Source: CALMNV01 sp035688975
GTDB lineage: Bacteria; Actinomycetota; Actinomycetes; Actinomycetales; Dermatophilaceae
Length of the DNA: 64,000 nucleotides
Assembly: GCF_035688975.1 (NCBI RefSeq)
Contig: NZ_DASSMH010000014.1
Coordinates: 29,114 to 93,113 of the forward strand
Reading direction: 5' to 3'
Below are positions 18,218 to 26,192 of this stretch, piece after piece. Made by a program: the position numbers and the translations under genes. The stretch's first letter is position 1. Each line of letters opens with the position of its first letter. The notes beneath the pieces were generated by a model. The model saw nothing but the letters and a program-made list of their open reading frames with translations. It had not been told where the DNA came from and made no database searches.

Positions 18218-18730
18218 TCAGACCGGGCGCACGTGCGCCTCGGCTCCCATCCGGGACCCGATGTCGCCCTCCGCCGTGGCGACGAGCTTGTCCGCGAGGT
18301 GGCGCAGGGCGCGGGCCACGGCGACCTCGTCGCCGATCTGCGGCGCCGGGTCGTCGTGCGCGGACCGGTGGCTCGAGCCGCGCGCCGACAGGTGCTGCGG
18401 GGAGTCGGAGATGAGCACGACGTTGGCGCTCGTGTCGTCGCCCGACTCGAAGATCGAGATCCGCACCTGCCACTCCCGCACGTGGCCCGCGGCCGGCGCC
18501 GGCGACGGGGCGGGGGGCGCCGGCGTCGCCGCCTGCGCGTCGGGCCCGGCCCCGATCCGCAGCACCGCACCTGGCCCCGGGTAGATGAGCCCGGTGTGGC
18601 CGCTCGACCATCGCACGAGGTAGGGCGGGGAACCCTCGGCCCCACGCACCTCGAGGATCTCGCCGTCGCGGGTGGGTTCGTCGATGTGTTCCGCCGCCAG
18701 GATGATCCGGTCTCCGACCTGTGCTCGCAT
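18218..18730 (-). CDS. DUF1918-DUF1876 fusion protein, dormancy-associated type
   Basis: 170-residue protein of two small domains. Residues 1-60 (MRAQVGDRIILAAEHIDEP, GEILEVRG, WSSGHTGLIYPGPGA) match DUF1918, an SH3-like fold. A Pro/Ala linker leads to a DUF1876 domain (WQVRISIFESGDDTSANVVL, then VARALRHLADKLV). The mycobacterial DUF1876 protein Rv1738 is a DosR-regulon hypoxia protein. The gene is divergent from a Zn alcohol dehydrogenase and the DosS/DosR-like pair, and the shared promoter region holds a DosR-box-like sequence. Biochemical role unknown. Confidence 0.85.
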   Translation of the reverse strand: MRAQVGDRIILAAEHIDEPTRDGEILEVRGAEGSPPYLVRWSSGHTGLIYPGPGAVLRIGAGPDAQAATPAPPAPSPAPAAGHVREWQVRISIFESGDDTSANVVLISDSPQHLSARGSSHRSAHDDPAPQIGDEVAVARALRHLADKLVATAEGDIGSRMGAEAHVRPV

Positions 18731-18850
18731 GGTGCACCTCCGTGGTGTGTCGGCCCGCACGTGCCGCACCCACCGGGAGCCTCGATCCGGCCCCCTTGCC
18801 ACGGCAGCCGCGGGAATGCGCCTCAGCACACCACCTGGGCCGCGCGCCCG

Positions 18851-18870
18851 GCAGGGCCAAAGGTCCCGAA
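18851..18870. promoter_or_regulatory. DosR/DevR-box-like palindrome
   Basis: The 20-mer here has the core GGGCCAAAGGTCCCGAA. Against the mycobacterial DosR consensus TTSGGGACTWWAGTCCCSAA it agrees at 14 of 20 positions by my hand alignment, with the right half nearly perfect. It lies in the 239-bp divergent gap between the DUF1918-DUF1876 gene and the alcohol dehydrogenase, whose neighbours encode a DosS/DosR-like pair. Binding is inferred. Confidence 0.5.
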
Positions 18871-18911
18871 CCCTACGTCACTGTTGCAGAAAGTGGAGCA
18901 GTGACGTAGGG
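18871..18911. repeat. 13-bp inverted repeat beside the DosR-like box
   Basis: Arms ccctacgtcactg (18871-18883) and cagtgacgtaggg (18899-18911) are perfect reverse complements with a 15-base loop. The element directly abuts the DosR-like box. It could be a second operator, a leader hairpin for the alcohol dehydrogenase transcript, or a terminator between divergent units. Confidence 0.6.
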
Positions 18912-18969
18912 AGCGGCAGGCTGTACCCCGGGGGCTCGGCGAGGAAGCGGCGAGGGAAGGGAGATCCTC

Positions 18970-20010
18970 ATGATGGGGAGGCAGCCGCCGATGCGGGCCT
19001 GGGCCATTACGACGCCCGGGCCGATCCGGACCCGGCCGCTGCGGCTCGTCGAGCTGCCGGTGCCCGAGCCGGGACCCCACGAGGTGCTCGTGCGAGTGCG
19101 CGCGTGCGGCGTGTGCCGCACGGACCTGCACGTCGCCGAAGGCGACCTGCCGGCGCACCGGAGTCCGGTCGTCCCGGGTCACGAGGTCGTGGGGGAGGTC
19201 GCCCTCCTCGGGCCGCAGGCCGCCCGGTTCTCGGTCGGGGACCGGGTCGGGATCGCGTGGCTGCGCAGCGCGTGCGGCTCCTGCCGGTGGTGCCGGACGG
19301 GCCGGGAGAACCTCTGCCCCGCGTCGCGCTACACCGGGTGGGACGCCGACGGCGGCTATGCCGAGTATGCCGTCGTGCCGGAGGCCTTCGCCTACCGGGT
19401 GCCCGCCTCCTTCGCCGACGAGCAGGCCGCGCCGCTGCTCTGCGCCGGCATCATCGGCTACCGGTCCCTGCGCCGCGCCGCGCTTCCTCCGGGCGGCCGG
19501 CTCGGCATCTACGGCTTCGGCGCCAGCGCGCACCTGACGGCCCAGGTGGCACTGGCCCAGGGGGCGGAGGTCCACGTGCTCACCCGCGGGCACGGTGCCC
19601 AGTCCCTCGCGGCGGCGCTCGGGGCGGCGTCCGTGGGCGGGCCGCACGACGCGCCGCCGGTGCAACTCGACTCCGCGATCGTCTTCGCCCCCGCCGGGGA
19701 CCTCGTGCCCCTCGCGCTCGAGGCGCTGGGTCCAGGCGGGACGCTCGCCCTGGCCGGCATCTCGATGAGCGGCATCCCGGCCCTGGACTACGAGCGCCAC
19801 CTGTTCCGTGAGCGGTCCGTCCGCAGCGTGACGAGCAACACCCGACGGGACGGCGAGGAGTTCCTCGTGCTGGCCGAGCGGCTGAGGCTGCAGGTCACCA
19901 CGACGCCGGTGCGCTTCGACGAGGCGGACCGGGCGCTCGCGGACCTCGCCGCAGGCCGGGTCACCGGCGCGGCCGTCGTCGTGGGGCCGTGGGCGGCCGG
20001 CTCGGGTTGA
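18970..20010 (+). CDS. Zinc-dependent alcohol dehydrogenase family protein
   Basis: Medium-chain dehydrogenase with catalytic and structural zinc sites, 346 residues. Cys and Asp of CGVCRTDLHVAEGDLP and the HE pair in VVPGHEVVGEV supply the catalytic site; CGSCRWCRTGRENLC gives the four structural Cys. The Rossmann loop reads IYGFGASAHLTAQVA rather than the classic GxGxxG. It resembles AdhA-like enzymes that accompany hypoxia regulons. The two adjacent ATGs and an AAGGGAG ribosome site support the start. It is divergent from the DUF1918-DUF1876 gene and upstream of the sensor kinase. Confidence 0.9.
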   Translation: MMGRQPPMRAWAITTPGPIRTRPLRLVELPVPEPGPHEVLVRVRACGVCRTDLHVAEGDLPAHRSPVVPGHEVVGEVALLGPQAARFSVGDRVGIAWLRSACGSCRWCRTGRENLCPASRYTGWDADGGYAEYAVVPEAFAYRVPASFADEQAAPLLCAGIIGYRSLRRAALPPGGRLGIYGFGASAHLTAQVALAQGAEVHVLTRGHGAQSLAAALGAASVGGPHDAPPVQLDSAIVFAPAGDLVPLALEALGPGGTLALAGISMSGIPALDYERHLFRERSVRSVTSNTRRDGEEFLVLAERLRLQVTTTPVRFDEADRALADLAAGRVTGAAVVVGPWAAGSG

Positions 20011-20054
20011 GCCATCCTGCGGTGCCGTCCCGCCGCCCGACCTACGATCGAGGC

Positions 20055-21812
20055 ATGGATCGCGGGCTGCTGGACGACGCGTCGAGCCACGCCCGGGCCG
20101 ACGCCCTCGACCTCACTGACCTGCTCACGGAGATCGCGGCCCGCGGCGACGCGGCGCACCAGACCCGTGAGCAGCTGGGCAGCCTGCTCGACGCCGTCCT
20201 CCCGGTGCGTGCCGAGCCCCAGCTCCCGGAGGTGCTCGGCCGCATCGTCCGGTCGGCCTGCGAGCTCGTGCACGCGCGATACGGCGCGCTCGGGGTCCTC
20301 AGCCCGGACGGTCGGCAGCTCAGCCAGTTCGTCACCCACGGCATCTCGGACGAGGAGCGGCGCAGGATCGGCGAGCCGCCGCGCGGTCGCGGAGTGCTCG
20401 GTCTGCTGCTGCGGGACGCACGACCGCTGCGCCTGCACGACCTGCGCACGCATCCGGCCTCCTACGGGATGCCGCCGCACCACCCGGTGATGCGGTCCTT
20501 CCTCGGCGCCCCCATCCGCATCCGGGACGCGGTCTACGGCAACCTCTACCTCACGGAGAAGGAGGGGGGCGACGACTTCACCGCGCAGGACGAGTCGCTG
20601 CTCGGGGCGCTGGCCACGGTGGCCGGCGTGGCGATCGACAACGCCCGGCTCTACGACCGCAGCCGCACCCGGCAGCTGTGGGCGGCCGCCACGAGCGAGC
20701 TCGTGCAGTCGCTGCTCGAGGCCGAGGACGAGGACCTGCCGCTGGCGCTCCTGGCGGCGCGGGTGGGGGAGCTCACCGGCGCCGCGGTGGCCGCCGTGGC
20801 CCTCTGCGACGACGCCGGCTCCCTGGTCCTGCGGGCGGTGAGCTTCGGCGACCGGGCGGTCGAGGACCCGTCCGGGGTGCTGCTCACCGGCCCTGGCTGG
20901 GAGGAGCTGCTCGACGCCCGGCAGCCGGTGCTCCACGTGCCGGGTGGGCCGCCCGACCCGCGGGCCCAGCCCGCCGAGGAGGCCCGCTCCCTGTGCGGCC
21001 TGGACCCCGACGGGTCCACGGCGTTCGTCCCCCTGGCCGCCGGCCGGGGGCGGGTCGGGCTGCTGCTCACGGCCTGGGCGGATGCCGAGGAGGCGGGGCC
21101 GACCGACGCCATGCCCCAGGTCGCCCCGTTCGCCCTGCAGGCCGGGGCGGCCCTGCTCGCGGCTCGCGCCCAGCGGGACCGGGCGCGCGTCGCCCTGCTC
21201 GAGGACCGCGACCGGATCGCCCGCGACATGCACGACAACGTCGTCCAGCGGCTCTTCGCCACCGGGCTCTCGCTCCAGTCCGCGGTCCCGCTGGCCCGGC
21301 ACCCCGTCGTGCGCGAACGACTGGGCGACGCCGTCGACGAGCTCGACGCGGCCATCCGCGAGATTCGCGAGGCGATCTTCGGCCTGCACACGGTCGACCC
21401 GGACCTCGGCGTGCTCGTGGTGCTCGACCGCATCATCGAGACGTATGCCGGGAGCCTGGGCTTCACCCCTGAGCTCGTCGTCGAGGGCCGGCTCGGCACG
21501 CTGGGCGAGTCGCTGCGTGCCGACGCGGTCGCCGTCGTGCGTGAGGGGCTGGCCAACGTCGCCCGGCACGCCGCCGCGTCCGCGGTGCGCGTGACCCTGT
21601 CCACGGCGCATGGCCTCGACATCACCGTGGTCGACAACGGAGTCGGCACGTCGCCGGACGCGGCGCGGAGCGGGCTGGTCAACCTGCGCAAGCGGGCGCT
21701 GGCACGCGGTGGCAGCCTGAGCCTGCGCCCTGCCGAGGGCGGCGGGACCCTGCTGTCCTGGCACGTGCCGCCGGCGCCCGGACCGACCCGACCGAACCGA
21801 GCAAGGAGCTGA
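20055..21812 (+). CDS. DosS/DevS-like two-GAF sensor histidine kinase
   Basis: 585-residue soluble kinase: GAF-1 (about residues 60-200), GAF-2 (about 225-375), HisKA_3 dimerization with the phospho-accepting His393 in RDMHDNVVQRLFATGLSLQ, and an ATPase domain ending LVNLRKRALARGG. The GAF-1 segment YGMPPHHPVMRSFLGAP and GNLYLTEK is characteristic of mycobacterial DosS/DosT, where this GAF binds haem and senses O2, NO or CO. His142/His143 fall close to where I recall the haem ligand. The start ATG at 20055 replaces a longer unsupported frame. It forms an operon with the response regulator, 7 bases apart. Confidence 0.9.
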   Translation: MDRGLLDDASSHARADALDLTDLLTEIAARGDAAHQTREQLGSLLDAVLPVRAEPQLPEVLGRIVRSACELVHARYGALGVLSPDGRQLSQFVTHGISDEERRRIGEPPRGRGVLGLLLRDARPLRLHDLRTHPASYGMPPHHPVMRSFLGAPIRIRDAVYGNLYLTEKEGGDDFTAQDESLLGALATVAGVAIDNARLYDRSRTRQLWAAATSELVQSLLEAEDEDLPLALLAARVGELTGAAVAAVALCDDAGSLVLRAVSFGDRAVEDPSGVLLTGPGWEELLDARQPVLHVPGGPPDPRAQPAEEARSLCGLDPDGSTAFVPLAAGRGRVGLLLTAWADAEEAGPTDAMPQVAPFALQAGAALLAARAQRDRARVALLEDRDRIARDMHDNVVQRLFATGLSLQSAVPLARHPVVRERLGDAVDELDAAIREIREAIFGLHTVDPDLGVLVVLDRIIETYAGSLGFTPELVVEGRLGTLGESLRADAVAVVREGLANVARHAAASAVRVTLSTAHGLDITVVDNGVGTSPDAARSGLVNLRKRALARGGSLSLRPAEGGGTLLSWHVPPAPGPTRPNRARS

Positions 21813-21819
21813 CGACGAG

Positions 21820-22467
21820 ATGACGACCACGGTGTTCCTGCTCGACGACCACGAGGTCGTCCGGCGCGGCCTGCGCGACCTCCTCGACGGCACGGACGAC
21901 CTCGTGGTCATCGGGGAGTCCGGATCGGCGCAGGAGGCGGCGCGACGTGTCCCGGCGTTGCGCCCCGACGTCGCGGTGCTCGACGCGCGGCTGCCCGACG
22001 GCTCCGGCATCGACGCCTGCAGGGAGATCCGGGCCGTCGATCCCGGCATCCGGGGCCTCATCCTCACGTCCTACGACGACGAGCGGGCCCTCGTGGCGGC
22101 CGTGCTGGCCGGGGCCTCGGGATACCTGCTCAAGGACATCAAGGGCGAGGGCCTCGTCGCCGCCATCCGCCGGGTGGCGGCCGGCGAGGACCTGATGAAC
22201 CACCCGCGCACCCGGGCGCTGCGGCAGCGATGGGCGGCCGAGGGCGACGACGACCCGCGGCTGCGCTCACTCACCCCGACCGAGCGGCGCATCCTGGACC
22301 TCGTCGCCGGGGGCCTCACGAACCGGCAGATCGGCTTGCAGCTCTCGCTCGCCGAGAAGACCGTGAAGAACTACGTGTCCTCGGTCCTGGCGAAGATGGG
22401 CCTCGAGCGACGCACCCAGGCGGCCGTGTATGCCGCCACCCACCCCCCACGACCCCGCGTGGACTGA
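21820..22467 (+). CDS. DosR/DevR-like NarL-family response regulator
   Basis: Transcription factor of 215 residues. The receiver domain has acidic residues Asp9-Asp10, the phospho-acceptor Asp55 (VAVLDARLP) and the conserved Lys in YLLKDIKG. The C-terminal LuxR helix-turn-helix (LTPTERRILDLVAGGLTNRQ, then AEKTVKNYVSSVLAKMG) lies at about residues 145-205. A GCAAGGAG ribosome site precedes it within the kinase gene end. It should receive phosphate from the adjacent two-GAF kinase and probably binds the palindrome at 18851. Confidence 0.92.
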   Translation: MTTTVFLLDDHEVVRRGLRDLLDGTDDLVVIGESGSAQEAARRVPALRPDVAVLDARLPDGSGIDACREIRAVDPGIRGLILTSYDDERALVAAVLAGASGYLLKDIKGEGLVAAIRRVAAGEDLMNHPRTRALRQRWAAEGDDDPRLRSLTPTERRILDLVAGGLTNRQIGLQLSLAEKTVKNYVSSVLAKMGLERRTQAAVYAATHPPRPRVD

Positions 22468-22470
22468 CGG

Positions 22471-22815
22471 TCAGGGCTGCAGGGAGCGCTGCCGCAGGCG
22501 GGCAGCCTTCTTCTGCAGCTTCTTCTCGCGCCGGCTGAGCTTCGGCTCGGCGAGCGCCTTGGGCAGGTGTCCGGTCGACTCGACGTAGTAGTCGATCGCC
22601 TTGCGCTCGGCCGCCACCTTGACGGCGGCGATGACCATCGACGACAGCGCCGTGTAGATGACGAGGTCGCGCGTCTGGTCCTTGGCGTAGTTGGTCTTGA
22701 GGGGAACCGGGCGCCCCGTGACGATCGGCCACCCCTTGTCGACCAGGCTCGTGGCGGCCCTGCTGGCCACGAGCGTCGTGCCCGTGTTGAGTAGCTTCCA
22801 CACGACTGCGCTCAC
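22471..22815 (-). CDS. DUF4235 family membrane protein
   Basis: 114-residue protein. Motifs WKLLNTGTTLVASRAATSLV and DLVIYTALSSMVIAAVKVAAERKA match the small actinobacterial DUF4235 membrane family. The C-terminal 35 residues are strongly basic (KLSRREKKLQKKAARLRQR). The GTG at 22815 is preceded by GAGGAGGGC. It converges with the response regulator, with 3 bases between stops, and is divergent from the thiamine transporter region. Function unknown. Confidence 0.8.
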   Translation of the reverse strand: MSAVVWKLLNTGTTLVASRAATSLVDKGWPIVTGRPVPLKTNYAKDQTRDLVIYTALSSMVIAAVKVAAERKAIDYYVESTGHLPKALAEPKLSRREKKLQKKAARLRQRSLQP

Positions 22816-22903
22816 GGCGCCCTCCTCCTCGGTCCGACTCGCTCTGCGGTGACTCTCGCACGGCCAGCGCGGTAAAGTCATACTCACCAGTTAGCAGCGC
22901 ACG

Positions 22904-22937
22904 CACCAAACTACAGAGCACACCAAACTACAGAGCA
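22904..22937. repeat. Perfect 17-bp tandem duplication
   Basis: The unit caccaaactacagagca occurs twice head to tail (22904-22920 and 22921-22937). It is AT-rich relative to its surroundings and ends 10 bases before the TPP riboswitch. It may belong to the promoter or 5' leader of the thiamine transport operon, or be a replication-slippage product. Confidence 0.65.
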
Positions 22938-22947
22938 CACCCAACCA

Positions 22948-23034
22948 CGACAGGGGAGCGCCAGAGAGCGCTGAGAGTGCGGCACCGCCGCAGACCCTCG
23001 AACCTGCTCCGGCTAGCACCGGCGAAGGGAGTCG
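22948..23034 (+). promoter_or_regulatory. TPP riboswitch (THI element)
   Basis: The conserved thiamine-pyrophosphate aptamer core is readable: GCGCTGAGAGTGCGGC (contains the invariant CTGAGA), then GACCCTCGAACCTG, GGCTAGCACCGGCG and AAGGGA. Closing stem P1 pairs cgac (22948-22951) with gtcg (23031-23034). It lies 88 bases before ykoE and should repress thiamine/HMP transport when TPP is plentiful. A strong palindrome follows at once and may be the expression platform. Confidence 0.93.
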
Positions 23035-23048
23035 GGACCATCTCAGGA

Positions 23049-23079
23049 CGCTGGCGGCATACGTCGTATGCCGCCAGCG
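23049..23079 (+). terminator. Perfect 31-nt palindrome after the TPP aptamer
   Basis: Fifteen-base arms (23049-23063 and 23065-23079) flank a single T, giving a very stable hairpin 14 bases downstream of the riboswitch. No U-tract follows (cttcccc instead), so it could be an actinobacterial-type terminator, a regulated stem, or a DNA-level palindrome. Both arms contain the motif GGCATACG/CGTATGCC that recurs across the window. Confidence 0.5.
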
Positions 23080-23122
23080 CCTTCCCCGAGGTATCCGCCA
23101 CCAGGAACCCGGGAGCACCACC

Positions 23123-23791
23123 ATGAACGACCACACCCCCGCGGCCGCCCCACGCGCCGCCACCCGCCCGTCCGCCTCGCCACGCTCCATCCGAGCGAGC
23201 GGCCGTCTCACGCACTGGCGCACCATCGACCTGCTCACCTGCGCCTTCCTCGGGGTCGCCTTCGGGGTGGCCTACTGGGGCTGGGGACTGGCCTACGCGG
23301 CGCCCTCGAACGCCGTCTCGGTCGGCTTCCCGCCGCTCGGCGCCCTCTTCAACTGGCCCTGGGTGGTCGCCGGCATCGTCGGCGCGCTCGTCATCCGGCG
23401 GCCCGGCGCGGCCGTCTTCACCGAGCTGCTCGCCGCCGTCGTGTCGGCCCTCATCGGCACCCAGTGGGGCCTCACCACCCTCGTCAGCGGTCTCGCCGAG
23501 GGCCTCGGTGTCGAGCTCGGCTTCGCCGTCTTCGGCTACCAGGCCTTCCGCTGGGCGCCGCTGCTGCTCGGCGGCTTCCTCGGCGGCGCCTTCGAGGCGG
23601 TCTACGAGTGGTACTCCTACTGGACCGACTGGGACTTCGGCTACAAGCTGGCCTACCTGCTGCTCCTCGGCGGCTCCGTCGCGGTCTTCGGCTCGCTCCT
23701 GGCCGTCGGCCTCACGAGGCTGCTCGCCGCGGCGGGCGCCCTGGCCCCCTTCCCACCCGGGCAGGAGGCCCGGGAGCGGTCCGCTGTCTGA
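23123..23791 (+). CDS. ykoE: Thiamine/HMP ECF transporter S component YkoE
   Basis: Substrate-binding membrane subunit of an energy-coupling-factor transporter for thiamine precursor (hydroxymethylpyrimidine). 222 residues with about five to six hydrophobic helices. Typical YkoE sequence: WRTIDLLTCAFLGVAFGVAYWGW, then FPPLGALFNWPWVVAGIVGA and VELGFAVFGYQAFRW. The ATG is preceded by GGGAG. Location under a TPP riboswitch and upstream of the EcfAAT fusion confirms the assignment. Confidence 0.93.
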   Translation: MNDHTPAAAPRAATRPSASPRSIRASGRLTHWRTIDLLTCAFLGVAFGVAYWGWGLAYAAPSNAVSVGFPPLGALFNWPWVVAGIVGALVIRRPGAAVFTELLAAVVSALIGTQWGLTTLVSGLAEGLGVELGFAVFGYQAFRWAPLLLGGFLGGAFEAVYEWYSYWTDWDFGYKLAYLLLLGGSVAVFGSLLAVGLTRLLAAAGALAPFPPGQEARERSAV

Positions 23792-26108
23792 GCTCCGCCA
23801 CGACCGCCCCGGCCGGGCGGAAGGGCACGTCGGCGGTGCAGCCGTCGAGGTCCGCGACCTCACCTGGCGGCCGTTCGGACGCGCCCGCCCGGTGCTGTCC
23901 CAGCTGGACCTGAGCGTCCGTCCGGGTGAGCGGGTGCTGCTCGCCGGGCCGAGCGGCTCGGGCAAGTCCACCCTGCTGCGGGCCGTCGCAGGGCTGCTGC
24001 TCACGGTCGACTCGGGCGAGCTGTCCGGCTCCGTCACCATCGCCGGCCGGGACCCCCGGGAGGAGCCCGGCGCCGTCGGGCTCGTGCTGCAGGACCCGGG
24101 CTCCGGCGTCGTCGCGTCGACGCTCGCCCGGGACGTGGCCTTCGGCCTCGAGAACCGGCGCGTCCCCCCGTCACGGATGCCGCCGAGCGTGTCGGCGGCC
24201 CTCGCCGAGGTGGGCCTGACCATGTCCCCCGAGAGCGCGCCGTCGACGCTGAGCGGCGGCGAGCTGCAGCGGCTGGCGCTCGCCGGGGCGCTGGTGCTCG
24301 AGCCGCGCGTGCTGCTCCTCGACGAGCCGACCGCGATGCTCGACGTCGCGACCGCCGCGACCGTGCGCGGCGTCGTGGCCGACGTCGTCTGGCGCCGCGG
24401 GCTGACGCTGCTCGTCGTCGAGCACCGGCTCGACGGGTGGCTCGACCAGGTGGACCGGCTCGTCGTGCTCGACCGCGACGGGGCGATCCTCGCCGACGGG
24501 CCACCGGCGATGGTGCTCGATGAGCACCGGGACACCCTGACCGCCCACGGCATCTGGGTGCCCGGGGCCGACGAGCCGGAGCCGCTCCGGCTCGACGTCC
24601 CGGCTGTCCCGCGGCCGGCGTCGGCCGCCGCCGACTCCACGTCGGCCGCCGCCGACCCCACGCCGGTCGCCGCCGCCCGGGCCGTGACCGTCGTCCACCG
24701 GAGCCGACGGCTCGGTCAGCCGTCCCGCACCACCGTCGCGGTGCGCGAGGCCGACCTCACCGTGCGCTCGGGGGAGGCCGTGGCACTCGTCGGGCCCAGC
24801 GGGGCAGGCAAGTCCTCGCTCCTGCTCGCCCTGGGCGGCCTCGTGGAGCCGGCGGCCGGGACGGTGCGGCTCGGAGGCGGTGCGCCGCGACCGCCACACG
24901 AGTGGTCCTCGGCGGCTTTGGCCCGCAGGGTCGCCTGGATACCCCAGCGCGCGGCGACGACGCTCGTGGCACGGACGGTCCGGGACGAGGTCCGCCTGAC
25001 GCCCCGCGCGCTCGGCCTCGACCCGGCGCTCGCGGACGCCCGGGCCGACCGGCTCCTCGAGGCGCTCGGGCTGGCCCACCTCGGCGACGCCGACCCCCGC
25101 CAGCTCTCCGGTGGCGAGCAGCGCCGCCTCGCCGTCGCGGCCGCCGTCGCGCACGGCCCGTCACTGGTGCTCGCCGACGAGCCCACGGTCGGGCAGGACC
25201 GGCTCACCTGGGCCGCGGTCATGGGCGTGCTGGAGCAGGCCCGCTCGGAGGGCAGTGGCGTCGTCGTCGCCACGCACGACCCGGGGGTGCTTGCCCGTGT
25301 GGACCACACCCTGCGCCTCGCCGGGCCGGACGCCGGGGACCGACCCTCGGGCGACGTGCCGAGCCCGCCCGTCAACCGCCCGGTCCTGGCGCGCGTCGGC
25401 CCGCTCGGCCTGCTGCTCGTCGCGCTCAGCGTCCTGCCCCTGCCTGCGCTGCTGGGCACCTGGCGGCAGGGTCTTGCCGTGCTCACCGTCGAGGTGGCCC
25501 TCGGCCTGCTGGGCCTGCTCGCCCCCGGCCCGGGCGTCCCTCCGCCGGGACGTCTCAGGTCGCTGCTGGCCCGGCTCGCCCCGGCCGGGCTCGCGGTGGC
25601 CGGTGTGGCGTGGTCGGCGTGGCTGCTCGGTGGCCGGGACGTGGAGGTGGCGAGCGGCGCGGCGCTGCGGGTGCTCTGCCTCGTCGTCCCGTCGGCCTTC
25701 GTGCTCGGCTTCCTCGACCCCGAGCGGCTCGGCGACCACCTCGCGCAGCGGCTGCACCTGCCGGCCCGCCCGGTGGTCGCCGCCACGGCGGCCCTGCACC
25801 GGCTGCAGGACCTCGACGAGCTGTGGGCCGAGCTGATGCGCACGAGGCGGGTGCGCGGCATACGAGCCGACCACGGCCTGATCGCCAGGGCCCGCGAGGC
25901 GGCGGGGGTCACCTTCGGCCTGCTCCTCGGCGCGCTGGGGCAGGCCGCCACCCTCTCGCTCGCCATGGACGCGCGGGGCTTCGCCGGCGCCCGCCGGCGC
26001 ACGTGGGCGGGTCCCGCGCCCTGGCGTCCCGCCGACACGCTCGCGGTGCTGGGGGGCGCCGCCGTCATCGCCGCCGCGGTGGCCGCCGCGGTCCTCTGGC
26101 CCGCCTGA
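23784..26108 (+). CDS. Fused ECF ATPase-ATPase-transmembrane protein (YkoD-YkoC)
   Basis: Energizing module for YkoE in a single chain. ATPase 1 has Walker A GPSGSGKST (about residue 55), LSGGELQRLALAG and LLLDEPTAMLD; ATPase 2 has Walker A GPSGAGKSS (about 336), LSGGEQRRLAVAA and LADEPTVGQD; an EcfT membrane domain starts near residue 530 and carries PARPVVAATAALHRLQDL and the ARG-rich coupling helix LMRTRRVRGIR. No ATG or GTG lies near the domain start. A CTG at 23784, overlapping the ykoE end and downstream of AGGAGG, is my best guess; the start is uncertain by some codons. Confidence 0.85.
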   Translation: MSELRHDRPGRAEGHVGGAAVEVRDLTWRPFGRARPVLSQLDLSVRPGERVLLAGPSGSGKSTLLRAVAGLLLTVDSGELSGSVTIAGRDPREEPGAVGLVLQDPGSGVVASTLARDVAFGLENRRVPPSRMPPSVSAALAEVGLTMSPESAPSTLSGGELQRLALAGALVLEPRVLLLDEPTAMLDVATAATVRGVVADVVWRRGLTLLVVEHRLDGWLDQVDRLVVLDRDGAILADGPPAMVLDEHRDTLTAHGIWVPGADEPEPLRLDVPAVPRPASAAADSTSAAADPTPVAAARAVTVVHRSRRLGQPSRTTVAVREADLTVRSGEAVALVGPSGAGKSSLLLALGGLVEPAAGTVRLGGGAPRPPHEWSSAALARRVAWIPQRAATTLVARTVRDEVRLTPRALGLDPALADARADRLLEALGLAHLGDADPRQLSGGEQRRLAVAAAVAHGPSLVLADEPTVGQDRLTWAAVMGVLEQARSEGSGVVVATHDPGVLARVDHTLRLAGPDAGDRPSGDVPSPPVNRPVLARVGPLGLLLVALSVLPLPALLGTWRQGLAVLTVEVALGLLGLLAPGPGVPPPGRLRSLLARLAPAGLAVAGVAWSAWLLGGRDVEVASGAALRVLCLVVPSAFVLGFLDPERLGDHLAQRLHLPARPVVAATAALHRLQDLDELWAELMRTRRVRGIRADHGLIARAREAAGVTFGLLLGALGQAATLSLAMDARGFAGARRRTWAGPAPWRPADTLAVLGGAAVIAAAVAAAVLWPA

Positions 26109-26192
26109 GCGCCCCCGCCCGCGTGCCGGCATGGGGACGCCCGGGCTCGGGGGCCACAATGGGCTGCGCCGGCCATCGAGGAAAGGGCGCAC

